DNA of 43,980 nucleotides, from contig CAXDRM010000002.1 of NCBI GenBank assembly GCA_963991775.1, positions 1 through 43,980 of the forward strand. Reading direction: 5' to 3'. Source of the DNA: CAXDRM01 sp963991775. Lineage in GTDB: Bacteria; Pseudomonadota; Alphaproteobacteria; Rickettsiales; JABIRX01. Under the pieces are notes generated by a model. The model saw only the letters and a list, made by a program, of their open reading frames with translations. It did not search any database and was not told the origin of the DNA. The translations under genes were made by a program, and so were the position numbers. This document shows, in pieces, positions 1 through 8,041 of this stretch (positions are counted from its first letter, which is position 1; every line of letters starts with the position of its first letter).

Positions 1-340
1 CTAGCTCTGCACCATAAGCACGTAAAATTTTACGACGCTCTAATGACATTGATTCAGGCATAGTAAGAATCAATTTATAACCTTTGATTGCAGCAGCAAA
101 AGCAAGGCCAACACCAGTATTACCAGAAGTTGGCTCAATTAAAGTTGTTTGTCCGGCTTTGATTAAACCCTGCTCTTCAGCTTCATTAATCATATTAACA
201 CCGATACGGTCTTTTACTGAATTAGCTGGATTATAATATTCAAGCTTAGCAGCAATAGTTGCTTCAGTGTTATTAAGACGATTAATTTGCACTAATGGTG
301 TATTACCAATTAGATGAGTTAAATCTTTATAAATATTCAT
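1..340 (-). CDS. cysK: cysteine synthase A, N-terminal part (3' end outside window)
   Basis: Read on the minus strand from an ATG at 340, the first 113 residues are visible before the window ends. They match O-acetylserine sulfhydrylase: the N-terminal LIGNTPLV block, the PLP-binding lysine in NSVKDR (K43), and the substrate-binding loop PTSGNTG. The enzyme joins sulfide with O-acetylserine to give cysteine, using PLP, in the cytoplasm. It is the last visible gene of the sulfate-assimilation operon and begins only 2 bases after the cysN stop, so it is almost certainly co-transcribed. CysM is an alternative for this fold, but the N-terminal sequence and the operon position favour CysK. Confidence 0.93.
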   Translation of the reverse strand, partial: MNIYKDLTHLIGNTPLVQINRLNNTEATIAAKLEYYNPANSVKDRIGVNMINEAEEQGLIKAGQTTLIEPTSGNTGVGLAFAAAIKGYKLILTMPESMSLERRKILRAYGAEL

Positions 341-342
341 GT

Positions 343-1698
343 TTACCCCTTTAAGTGGTTAATAAAAAACTCTGCATCTTGTTGACCAAAATGCCTTTTA
401 ACTAATCCTGCAAGATCAGCTAAGAAAGCCTCATTTCTATTTTTCTGTTTAAGCTGATTTATAGATTTGTCAATAAGACCAGCAGCCATAACTTCGTTAT
501 TAGCTTTATTTATTAATAAAAATGAACCAGTAAATTTATTATCAGCAAATTTGTCAAAAGCCATTTCCTCAGCAAGTGAGAAATCTAAATGAGCAATTTG
601 ATTCTGTCTAATGTAATTAAAGTCATAAGTGCTAAAATCATTAATATTAACTAAGTGATTAATTTTAGTAATTTCGGCATTAGCATAATTATGATTTAAT
701 TTAAGGGTAAGATCGTAATTTTTATCTAAGCTAAATTCTTTCTTACTAAACCAAATTACATGGGCAGAAAAACCATTAGCAACTTGTGGTAATTTTTGTG
801 ATTCAGCAAATATTGTACCGCGATCAATATCTAAATCTCTATCTAATACTAAAGAAACTGACTGACCAGCATGCGCTTTTTTAACTTGCTCACCTGAGTA
901 ATGAATCTCTTTTACCTTAGCACTTTTATAACCAGGTAAAGCCATGATTTCTTGATTTGCCGATATATTACCACCAGAAATTATACCTTGATATAGCCGG
1001 TAATCCTGATGTTTAGAAACCACTTGTACTCTAAAACGAAAATCCCCTTCTTCTTGATCTGGATTATTAAATTTAGTAAGATAGCCATAAAGAGTATCAC
1101 CTTTATACCAAGAAATATTCTTACTTTTCTTAACTACATTATCACCACTAATTGCTACTACTGGAATAAAATAAAGATCAGCAAATTCTAAACCTTTAGT
1201 TTTAGCAATAAAATCATTACGAATATCATTAAAGCGATCTTGTGAATAATCAGCTAGATCCATTTTATTTATTACCACAACAAATCTTCTAATCCCAAAA
1301 AGATAAGCAATATATAAATGGCGTAAAGTTTGCACTTTTAGACCGGCTTTAGCATCCACTAGTAATAAAGCCAATTCAGAGTTACTAGCAGCAACTGCCA
1401 TATTTCTGGTATATTCTTCATGACCTGGCGAATCAGCAATAATAAATTTTTTGCCAGCTGCCGTAAAATAACGATATGCCACATCAATAGTAATTTTTTG
1501 ACGACGCTCAGATTCTAAACCTTCTACAAAAAGTGAGTAATCAACTTGATCTCCACCACTTAATTTTTTTATTTCAGAGATTTGATCATCATAGATTGAA
1601 TCTGTGTTATATAATAAATTTCCAATCAAAGTTGATTTACCATCATCAACGCTTCCAGAAGTTAGGAATTTTACAAGTAATTGTTTTTTATCAGTCAT
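343..1698 (-). CDS. cysN: sulfate adenylyltransferase, GTPase subunit
   Basis: This 451-residue GTPase drives the CysD sulfate adenylyltransferase reaction (ATP + sulfate to APS + PPi) by GTP hydrolysis. The P-loop GSVDDGKST lies at about residues 15-23, the G3 motif DSPGH at 89-93 and the G4 motif NKMD at 144-147, followed by EF-Tu-like beta domains. The length equals a stand-alone CysN, so there is no fused APS kinase (CysC) domain. That fits the APS-type reductase encoded upstream. It follows cysD by 14 bases and precedes cysK by 2. Confidence 0.95.
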   Translation of the reverse strand: MTDKKQLLVKFLTSGSVDDGKSTLIGNLLYNTDSIYDDQISEIKKLSGGDQVDYSLFVEGLESERRQKITIDVAYRYFTAAGKKFIIADSPGHEEYTRNMAVAASNSELALLLVDAKAGLKVQTLRHLYIAYLFGIRRFVVVINKMDLADYSQDRFNDIRNDFIAKTKGLEFADLYFIPVVAISGDNVVKKSKNISWYKGDTLYGYLTKFNNPDQEEGDFRFRVQVVSKHQDYRLYQGIISGGNISANQEIMALPGYKSAKVKEIHYSGEQVKKAHAGQSVSLVLDRDLDIDRGTIFAESQKLPQVANGFSAHVIWFSKKEFSLDKNYDLTLKLNHNYANAEITKINHLVNINDFSTYDFNYIRQNQIAHLDFSLAEEMAFDKFADNKFTGSFLLINKANNEVMAAGLIDKSINQLKQKNRNEAFLADLAGLVKRHFGQQDAEFFINHLKG

Positions 1699-1712
1699 TT
1701 TTTTTACCTTTA

Positions 1713-2612
1713 TTAGAAATATCCTTCTGCTTTTTTCTTCTCCATAGAACCTACCTGATCAGCATCAATCAAGCGACCTTGTCTTTCGGAATATTTAGAT
1801 TCTTTGATTTCTTCAATAATCTTATCAAGAGTATCTGCTTCAGAATTAATTGCACCGGTTAGTGGATAACATCCTAAAGTTCTGAAACGGATTTTTTCAT
1901 GCTTGATTTCTTCACCTGGCAATAATTTTAAACGATCATCATCAACCATGATTTTAACACCATCTCTTACTATAACTGGTCTTTTTTTAGCATAGTAAAG
2001 CGGCACAATATCTATTTTTTCTTGGCGAATATATTCCCAAATATCTAACTCAGTCCAATTAGATAATGGGAAAACACGCATAGATTCATCTTTATTCAGG
2101 CGAGTATTAAAAATATTGAATAATTCTGGTCTTTGGTTTTTAGAATCCCAAGCATGAAACTTATTACGAAAAGAAAAGATTCTTTCTTTAGAACGTGATT
2201 TTTCTTCATCACGCCTTGCTCCGCCAAAAGCCATATCAAAACGATATTTATCTAAAGCCTGACGCAAAGCTAAAGTCTTCATAATATGAGTATGCTGACT
2301 GCTACCATCTTTAAAAGGGTTAACATTATTTTTTACACCCTCTTGATTAGTATGCACCATTAAATCCAAATCATATTTCTTAGCTGTAGCATCACGAAAT
2401 TTAATCATCTCTTTAAATTTCCAAGTAGTATCAATATGCAACATTCTGACCGGTGGAGGTGCAGGATGAAAGGCTTTAAGTATTAAATGTAGCAATACTG
2501 AAGAATCTTTACCTATAGAATAAAGAAATATTGGATTTTCAAACTCAGCAAGAGCCTCTCTAATAATATAGATAGCCTCATTTTCGAGATATTTTAAATG
2601 TTCATATTTCAT
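1713..2612 (-). CDS. cysD: sulfate adenylyltransferase, catalytic subunit
   Basis: This 299-residue protein is the ATP-sulfurylase subunit that forms APS, working as a heterodimer with CysN. The PP-loop (N-type ATP pyrophosphatase) motif SIGKDSSV lies at residues 32-39, and the family's HIDTTWKF and FGGARRDEEKSRSKER blocks follow. The C-terminal segment, with the RFRTLGCYPLTGA block, is intact. Length is normal for CysD (about 300). It starts 3 bases after the cysI stop, within the same minus-strand operon. Confidence 0.95.
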   Translation of the reverse strand: MKYEHLKYLENEAIYIIREALAEFENPIFLYSIGKDSSVLLHLILKAFHPAPPPVRMLHIDTTWKFKEMIKFRDATAKKYDLDLMVHTNQEGVKNNVNPFKDGSSQHTHIMKTLALRQALDKYRFDMAFGGARRDEEKSRSKERIFSFRNKFHAWDSKNQRPELFNIFNTRLNKDESMRVFPLSNWTELDIWEYIRQEKIDIVPLYYAKKRPVIVRDGVKIMVDDDRLKLLPGEEIKHEKIRFRTLGCYPLTGAINSEADTLDKIIEEIKESKYSERQGRLIDADQVGSMEKKKAEGYF

Positions 2613-2615
2613 AAG

Positions 2616-4235
2616 TTACACCAAATTTATTCTATTAATAAAATCACCAAATGCCTCTCCAGAGTTTCTTTCTGCCTTAAATTTAGGTAAAAGCTGATCT
2701 AGTTCTGTAAGTATTTCAGCTTCGCTTAAAGATTCTTTATATAATTTATTTAAACGCTCACCTCTCGGGCTTGCACCTAAATACATATTATATTTACCCA
2801 TTGCTTTACCAACAAAACCTATCTCAGCTAGATATGGTCGTGCACAACCGTTTGGACAACCTGTCATCCGCACAGAAATTGCTTGCTCGCTAAGTTCATG
2901 CTTAGTTTGCAACTCTTCAATTTTTGTTACTAATTCTGGTAAATATCTTTGCCCTTCAGCAAGTGCTAATGGGCAAGTATTAAGTGCCACACAAGCCATA
3001 GAATTATGGCGCAAAGCAGATTGCTCATTATTAATATTATATTTTTTTAGTATATCTGCTACCTTAGCTTTATTAGCTGGCTCAATATCAGAAAGACTGA
3101 CATTCTGATTATTACTAAAAGTGAAATTGACTAACTTTTGTTCTGCTAATTCATTTAAAGCTGTTTTTAAATCACCTAATACGCGACCATTTTCAACAAA
3201 GATGCTATAATGTAATTTGCCTAGATAATCTTCTTTCCAGCCGAGAGTATCTGTACGAGTTTTAAACTCATATTCTTTTGCTGCCTCTAGCTTAAAGCCT
3301 AAACGTTTTTCAAGCTCAGCTTTAAACCATTCCTCACCTAAACGATCAATAGTATATTTAAGCCTAGCTTGTTTACGATCTTCACGATTACCATTATCTC
3401 TTTGCACTGCCGCAATTTGAAAGCAGACATCTAAAATTTTATCTTTAGGCGCGTAACCAAAAATAGTACCAGCACGTGGATAGGTTTTTTCATTGCCATG
3501 CGTCATGCCCATGCCACCACCAGCTGATACATTAAAACCTAATAATTCGCCATCTTTAATAATAGCAATTAGACCAATATCATGTGCAAATAAATCTACA
3601 TCATTATATGGAGGAATTGCTAAAACAATTTTAAATTTACGTGGTAAATAAACTTCACCATAAAGCGGTTCATGCTCATCTTCCTTGTTAATTTTTTCAC
3701 CATCTAGCCAAATTTCATTAAAAGCATTAGTTTGTGGTAAAAGATGCTCACTAATTTTTTTACTAAATTCATATACTTCATATTCACCTGCACTCTTAGC
3801 TGGCTCAGAAGTAGACATCACATTACGATTCACATCTCCACAAGCAGCGATCGCATCTAAACCATATTTATCAAACCATTTAACTGTGGGCTTTAACTTA
3901 GATTTAATCACACCATGCAATTGAATAGTTTGACGCGTAGTAATTTTAATAACTCCTGTTGAATTATGTTTAGCAACTTCATTAACCCCTAACCATTGCT
4001 CAGCAGTAATTTTACCTCCAGGAATACGCAAGCGAATCATAAAAGAATAATCACGCTCTAATTTTTTAAGCGCGCGCTCAGTTCTACGATCACGATCATC
4101 TTGCTGATAAATTCCATGAAATTTTATTACCTGTTGATCATCAGCAGAAATTTGGCCTGTAAGCTGATCTTTTAGACCAGACTCCAAAGTTCCACGTAAA
4201 TAATTACTATTAATTTTAATTTTTTCGTTGCTCAT
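2616..4235 (-). CDS. cysI: sulfite reductase hemoprotein (beta) subunit
   Basis: This 539-residue siroheme and [4Fe-4S] protein carries out the six-electron reduction of sulfite to sulfide. The four cluster/siroheme cysteines are visible as C415 and C421 (ACVALNTC) and C460 and C464 (TGCPNGC). The sirohaem-contacting arginine and lysine region GIYQQDDRDRR is present near residue 41, and SAGGGMGMTHG matches the conserved middle. It is slightly shorter than E. coli CysI (570). It lies 19 bases downstream of cysJ, the source of electrons, and in the same operon as cysG, which makes its siroheme. Ferredoxin-dependent Sir is the alternative, but the adjacent flavoprotein argues for the NADPH type. 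Confidence 0.93.
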   Translation of the reverse strand: MSNEKIKINSNYLRGTLESGLKDQLTGQISADDQQVIKFHGIYQQDDRDRRTERALKKLERDYSFMIRLRIPGGKITAEQWLGVNEVAKHNSTGVIKITTRQTIQLHGVIKSKLKPTVKWFDKYGLDAIAACGDVNRNVMSTSEPAKSAGEYEVYEFSKKISEHLLPQTNAFNEIWLDGEKINKEDEHEPLYGEVYLPRKFKIVLAIPPYNDVDLFAHDIGLIAIIKDGELLGFNVSAGGGMGMTHGNEKTYPRAGTIFGYAPKDKILDVCFQIAAVQRDNGNREDRKQARLKYTIDRLGEEWFKAELEKRLGFKLEAAKEYEFKTRTDTLGWKEDYLGKLHYSIFVENGRVLGDLKTALNELAEQKLVNFTFSNNQNVSLSDIEPANKAKVADILKKYNINNEQSALRHNSMACVALNTCPLALAEGQRYLPELVTKIEELQTKHELSEQAISVRMTGCPNGCARPYLAEIGFVGKAMGKYNMYLGASPRGERLNKLYKESLSEAEILTELDQLLPKFKAERNSGEAFGDFINRINLV

Positions 4236-4254
4236 TTTTTAACTTTCACCTTAC

Positions 4255-5643
4255 TTAATAAACATCTTTCAAATATCTCCCCTCTTCTTCAAGAGCTTTT
4301 AATTGCTCCTCGCCAAGAATTTCAATTAAAGTATTTTCAACATCTTTAGCCATATGCTCCTTATCACCACAAACATAAAAATATGCGCCATTTTCTAGCC
4401 AGCTTTTAACTTCAGCCGCATTTTCTTTAATACGATGTTGCACATAGATTTTTTCTTCTTGATCGCGCGAAAAGGCCAAATCAATTTTAGTAAGCAAACC
4501 AGAAGCAATATATTCTTGCCACTCAGCTTGATATAAAAAATCTGTACGCGCATGTTGATCACCAAAAAACAACCAATTTTTACCTACAGCAGCTTGTGCA
4601 TCACGCTCAGCCATAAATGCTCTAAATGGTGCAATACCAGTACCTGGACCAACCATAATAATATCTTTATTAGCATCTGGTAATCTAAATTTATTATTTT
4701 TACTGATATAAAAATCTATTTTATCACCTACTTTTACTTCAGCTAAATAGCCTGAGCATAATCCGGTAACTTGTTCACCTTGCTCATTTTTATATTCAAC
4801 TTTAGCGACAGTTAAATGAACCTCGTCTTCAGTTTGCTCTAATGAGGAAGCAATTGAATATAAACGTGGTGAGTTATTACCAATTTTAATACCTAGCGCA
4901 TCACCTGGTTGATATTCAAGATCCTCCGCAGCAATTTCTACATGGTAAGTTTTTTTATTTGAACCAACATCATTAAGTAAGATATTATTGATTATCTCAC
5001 CTTGATATTTATTAGATTTTTTCTTTTTAGCAGGAGCTGCCGCAATAGTTTGCTTAGCACCTGATAAAGTTAGCGCATTAGTTACTTTAGCAAACCATTC
5101 ATCTAAATAATCTTCATAATCAAGATCATAAATGCTAAGCTCAACTAATTCTTTAGCACCAAGCTCAGTAAAACGTTTATGAAAATCTTTGGCGGTTTGA
5201 TTATAAAATTTGTAATTAGTATCACCTAAACCAAGTACTGCTACATTTAATTTATCTAACTTAAGCTCTTGCTCCATTACAGTTTCATAAAAACTTTCTG
5301 CGACTTCAGGAGGATCTCCTTCACCATGCGTACTAGTTAAGAAAATAACAAATTTTTCTTTTGCTAAATCAGCAGCTTGATAAGTCTCAATAGCTTTTAA
5401 TTTTATTTTTATACCAAGCTTTTTAAGGTGCGCACTTAAATCACTAGAAATCTTTTTAGTATTACCAGTATCTGTAGCATAAATAATTGTGGCTTTATCA
5501 ACATAGGTTGCATCACTTATTTGTGCTACTGCAGTAGTATCACCACTTAAACCTGCAAGATAACCGCTGGTCCAGCTTAATTCATTACCAGAAAGACCTG
5601 CAATAAATTGTTTTAATTCTGCTAACTTTTTATCATTTAACAT
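4255..5643 (-). CDS. cysJ: sulfite reductase flavoprotein (alpha) subunit, internally shortened
   Basis: The N-terminal helix (SWTSGYLAGLSG) and an FMN-binding flavodoxin domain (ATDTGNTKK near 57-64, STHGEGDPPE near 104-113) are followed by a basic linker. Then come FAD-binding (SPRLYSIASS, 258-267) and NADPH-binding (GPGTGIAPFRAF, 332-343) segments, ending in DVY like E. coli CysJ. The protein is 462 residues against about 600 for the family. The missing part is the helical connecting domain that normally sits inside the FAD module: YQPGDALG at 244-251 runs almost straight into SPRLYSIASS. The reading frame is clean across the junction. It overlaps cysH by 11 bases. The role, passing electrons from NADPH to CysI, is inferred from family and operon. 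Confidence 0.9.
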   Translation of the reverse strand: MLNDKKLAELKQFIAGLSGNELSWTSGYLAGLSGDTTAVAQISDATYVDKATIIYATDTGNTKKISSDLSAHLKKLGIKIKLKAIETYQAADLAKEKFVIFLTSTHGEGDPPEVAESFYETVMEQELKLDKLNVAVLGLGDTNYKFYNQTAKDFHKRFTELGAKELVELSIYDLDYEDYLDEWFAKVTNALTLSGAKQTIAAAPAKKKKSNKYQGEIINNILLNDVGSNKKTYHVEIAAEDLEYQPGDALGIKIGNNSPRLYSIASSLEQTEDEVHLTVAKVEYKNEQGEQVTGLCSGYLAEVKVGDKIDFYISKNNKFRLPDANKDIIMVGPGTGIAPFRAFMAERDAQAAVGKNWLFFGDQHARTDFLYQAEWQEYIASGLLTKIDLAFSRDQEEKIYVQHRIKENAAEVKSWLENGAYFYVCGDKEHMAKDVENTLIEILGEEQLKALEEEGRYLKDVY

Positions 5644-6361
5644 CTTTGTTCCTAACTAATTTACCATTAACCATGTGTAAGCCACATTCTTTTTGCTCAT
5701 CACTTTCCCACCACCAGCGACCAGCTCTAACATCATCAATTGCTCTTACTGCTCTACTACAAGGTGCACAACCAATTGAACGATAACCTTCATCATAAAG
5801 CTTATTATAAGCAATATTATGTTTTTTTATTTCTGCCCAAACTTCCATCTCATCAAGATCAAGAATCGGGTAAAATTTAATAATATTTAAAGCCTCATCA
5901 TATTCAAAATAATCTTTATCAGCTCTTTCAGCTGAATGTTCACGCCGCAAACCACTAATCCAAATTTTCTTGCCTGCAAGTGCGCGTTGTAAAGGTTCAA
6001 CCTTTCTAATGTGGCAGCAATTAAGACGTAGCTCTTTACTATCATAAAAAGCATCAATGCCATTTTTAGTTACAAATTCTTGCAGAACTTCAACATCTGG
6101 ATAATAAGCTTTAATTTCTTTTTGATATTTCTTTTTATTATGCTGCCATAATTTATAAGTGTCGGTAGGTAATCTGCAAGTATCCAAAGTGAAGACCTCG
6201 ATAGCTAAATCATTTTTAAAAATTTCATCTAAAATGATTTGATCTTCAATGCTAAAACTAGTCGAAAAAGTTACGTCAGCTTCTTTAGCAATATAGGCTA
6301 GCTTTTCACGCCAATTAAGCTTTGCTGTATCAGCTAGATATTTTGTTATGAGCTCAACCAT
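5633..6361 (-). CDS. cysH: adenylylsulfate (APS) reductase
   Basis: This 242-residue CysH-family reductase converts APS to sulfite with thiol reductant. Cysteines C115-C116 and C198/C201 (GCAPC) match the four ligands of the [4Fe-4S] cluster that marks APS-using enzymes. C226 in ECGLH is the catalytic cysteine. The PP-loop-like TSFSIEDQ replaces the usual SxGxED, and LDTCRLPTDTY follows. The cluster ligands predict APS rather than PAPS as substrate. This agrees with the absence of an APS kinase in cysN or elsewhere in the operon. It overlaps cysG by 8 bases and cysJ by 11, which suggests translational coupling. Confidence 0.93.
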   Translation of the reverse strand: MVELITKYLADTAKLNWREKLAYIAKEADVTFSTSFSIEDQIILDEIFKNDLAIEVFTLDTCRLPTDTYKLWQHNKKKYQKEIKAYYPDVEVLQEFVTKNGIDAFYDSKELRLNCCHIRKVEPLQRALAGKKIWISGLRREHSAERADKDYFEYDEALNIIKFYPILDLDEMEVWAEIKKHNIAYNKLYDEGYRSIGCAPCSRAVRAIDDVRAGRWWWESDEQKECGLHMVNGKLVRNKDVK

Positions 6362-7793
6362 GTTTCACCTGCTTTTCATCTTGTTTGAAATCAGCAAAAT
6401 ATTTGCCAGTAAGATTTTCTTCAAACCATTTATAATGTTCAATTTCTGCAACTGCTTCACCAATAATCACAATTGAAGGAGATACAAATTTTGTGCCGGA
6501 ATATTTTTTAGTAAAATCTTTAAGCGAAGAAACATAAGTTTTTTGAAACTCGGTTGTAGCTTGCTCTATTACTGCAACTCCAGTATCTGGGTTTTTAGCA
6601 AATTTTAGCAAATTAGCAACAATCATCTCAACCTGACTAGCAGACATATAAAATACCAAAGTATCATTTGAACGTGCCATATCCTGCCAATATGCTTCAT
6701 TGTAGATATCCTCTTTATAAAGAGTTAAAAATCTTACGGCTTTTACTTGATTACGAATTGTTAGTGGAATGCCGCTATAAGCAGCTGCACCATTAGCTGA
6801 GCTAACTCCTGGCACAACTTGAAAAGGCACTTTAAATTCTTTAATAGCAGCTATCTCTTCTGCTAAATGCGCAAAAATTGCTGTATCACCACCTTTTAAG
6901 CGAGCAACAATATTGCCTTCTTTAACATATTGGCGCAGCAATTCATTTATCTCTGCTTGGCTTTTATGGTGGTGATCTTTAGTTTTTCCAACGCTTATTT
7001 TTAAAGCATCTTTACGCGCATAATTTAAAATTTGTGGTGCCACTAAACGATCATATAATACAATATCTGCTCGTGATAGTAAGCGTATCGCTTTTAAGGT
7101 CATTAGGTCAGGATCACCAGGACCTGCTCCAATGAAATATACTGCAGCATTATCATTATCCGCACTTTGATTTAATTTGCTTAGCAATTTTTTTTCAGCT
7201 TTTTTTGTATTACCAGCTGTTATTTCCTCGACAATTTCACTTTCCAATACTTCTTGCCAAAATATTCTGCGTGGTTGCACTTCAGTTAGTTTAGCTTTTA
7301 CTTTTGCTCTGACTGATTTGATAAACTCATCTAATTTGGTAAAGCTAGCCGGTATGATTTTTTCGATTTTTTGCTTTACTAAACGCGCCAGCACTGGCGA
7401 AACTCCACCTGAAGAAATTGCCACGATAAAATCATTACGTTTTACAATAGCAGGAAAGATAAAATCAGATTTAGCCGGATCATCGACAATATTAACTATC
7501 TTGCCCTGGCTAGAAGCATCACGCGCAATATCTTCATTTAATTTATGATCATCTGTTGCACCAATAATCACATCATAATTAGCAATACCAATATCTGCAT
7601 AATCTGCAGTAATCAGCTTTAAATCATATTGCTCAGCAAGCTCTTTAGTATCTGCCAAAAAATCTAAAGCCACTAAAGTAATATTAGAGCTATATTCAAC
7701 CAATGTTTCTAATTTAGCGAGCGCAATTCTGCCTCCGCCAACTATTAGTAGTGATTTTTTCTTTAAATTGTAAAATAAGGGAAAGTAACCCAT
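6354..7793 (-). CDS. cysG: siroheme synthase (SUMT plus dehydrogenase/ferrochelatase fusion)
   Basis: This multifunctional enzyme converts uroporphyrinogen III to siroheme for CysI. The N-terminal half has a Rossmann NAD site (IVGGGRIALAK, near residues 17-27) of the precorrin-2 dehydrogenase/ferrochelatase. The C-terminal half, from about residue 217, is the SAM-dependent methyltransferase, with GAGPGDPDLMTLKA, LYDRLV and the RLKGGD block. Length (479 from the ATG at 7793) is close to the usual 457. A TTG two codons upstream (7799) is possible but less likely, and no clear Shine-Dalgarno is seen. It is the first enzyme gene of the cys operon, and the long attenuator-like leader precedes it. 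Confidence 0.92.
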   Translation of the reverse strand: MGYFPLFYNLKKKSLLIVGGGRIALAKLETLVEYSSNITLVALDFLADTKELAEQYDLKLITADYADIGIANYDVIIGATDDHKLNEDIARDASSQGKIVNIVDDPAKSDFIFPAIVKRNDFIVAISSGGVSPVLARLVKQKIEKIIPASFTKLDEFIKSVRAKVKAKLTEVQPRRIFWQEVLESEIVEEITAGNTKKAEKKLLSKLNQSADNDNAAVYFIGAGPGDPDLMTLKAIRLLSRADIVLYDRLVAPQILNYARKDALKISVGKTKDHHHKSQAEINELLRQYVKEGNIVARLKGGDTAIFAHLAEEIAAIKEFKVPFQVVPGVSSANGAAAYSGIPLTIRNQVKAVRFLTLYKEDIYNEAYWQDMARSNDTLVFYMSASQVEMIVANLLKFAKNPDTGVAVIEQATTEFQKTYVSSLKDFTKKYSGTKFVSPSIVIIGEAVAEIEHYKWFEENLTGKYFADFKQDEKQVKHG

Positions 7794-7813
7794 CGTCAAA
7801 AAAATAAATATCT

Positions 7814-7867
7814 AAAAAATTTGTCTTAAGAAATTTCCAGCCTCTAACTTTAAAATCTTAGACAAAG
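7814..7867 (-). terminator. putative attenuator terminator before cysG
   Basis: On the minus strand, TTTGTCTAAG (7857-7866) can pair with CTTAAGACAAA (7820-7830) through ten base pairs with one bulged A. Six T residues follow immediately (7814-7819). The stem is A/T rich and the loop is about 26 nt, so it is weak by thermodynamics. Its position is what makes it notable: it lies between the poly-Cys leader peptide stop (7882) and the cysG start (7793). The 5' arm can also pair with an earlier copy of the same word at about 7926-7934, inside the leader peptide. Confidence 0.5.
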
Positions 7868-7881
7868 AAAATGCTAAGTGA

Positions 7882-7977
7882 TTAGCAACATGAAATTTGA
7901 CGACAGCAACAACAGCACAGCACTTGTCTTAAAGTGTTTGCGAAAGTTTTAGAGTTGTAAAAGTTAGTAGCAACCAT
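7882..7977 (-). CDS. poly-cysteine leader peptide (31 codons)
   Basis: A short frame reads ATG at 7977 to TAA at 7882. Codons 21-25 are five consecutive Cys codons (TGC TGT TGT TGC TGT) and codons 30-31, directly before the stop, are two more. Seven of 31 residues are Cys. The 20 N-terminal residues are unremarkable (MVATNFYNSK and so on). It begins about 30 nt after the predicted transcription start and ends about 90 nt before cysG, first gene of a cysteine-synthesis operon. That is the layout of an amino-acid leader peptide, whose ribosome would stall when charged tRNA-Cys is scarce. The Shine-Dalgarno is weak (AGAAGA abutting the ATG). Function is inferred from codon content and position. 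Confidence 0.75.
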   Translation of the reverse strand: MVATNFYNSKTFANTLRQVLCCCCCRQISCC

Positions 7978-8013
7978 TCTTCTAAAATTGTTGTTGTTAA
8001 AAATCTGCAGCAG

Positions 8014-8041
8014 AATATATAAATATCACGGTAAATGTCAA
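8014..8041 (-). promoter_or_regulatory. promoter of the cys operon
   Basis: On the minus strand there is a perfect -35 TTGACA (8036-8041), a 16-base spacer and a -10 TATATT (8014-8019). The -35 overlaps the last codons of folD, so the promoter sits exactly at the folD end. Transcription would start near 8007, giving a leader of about 214 nt before cysG with the poly-Cys frame inside. Read by eye against the sigma-70 consensus. Confidence 0.7.

Noticed and set aside
4255..5643. Frameshift or pseudogene in the shortened cysJ
   Set aside because: All cofactor motifs on both sides of the missing segment are in one intact frame, and the C-terminus is complete. The loss is a clean in-frame absence of one domain.
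7800..8037. A SAM or other metabolite riboswitch in the cys operon leader
   Set aside because: No conserved riboswitch core (such as the SAM-I or SAM-II consensus words) could be found by eye. The leader is better explained by the poly-Cys frame and its pairings.
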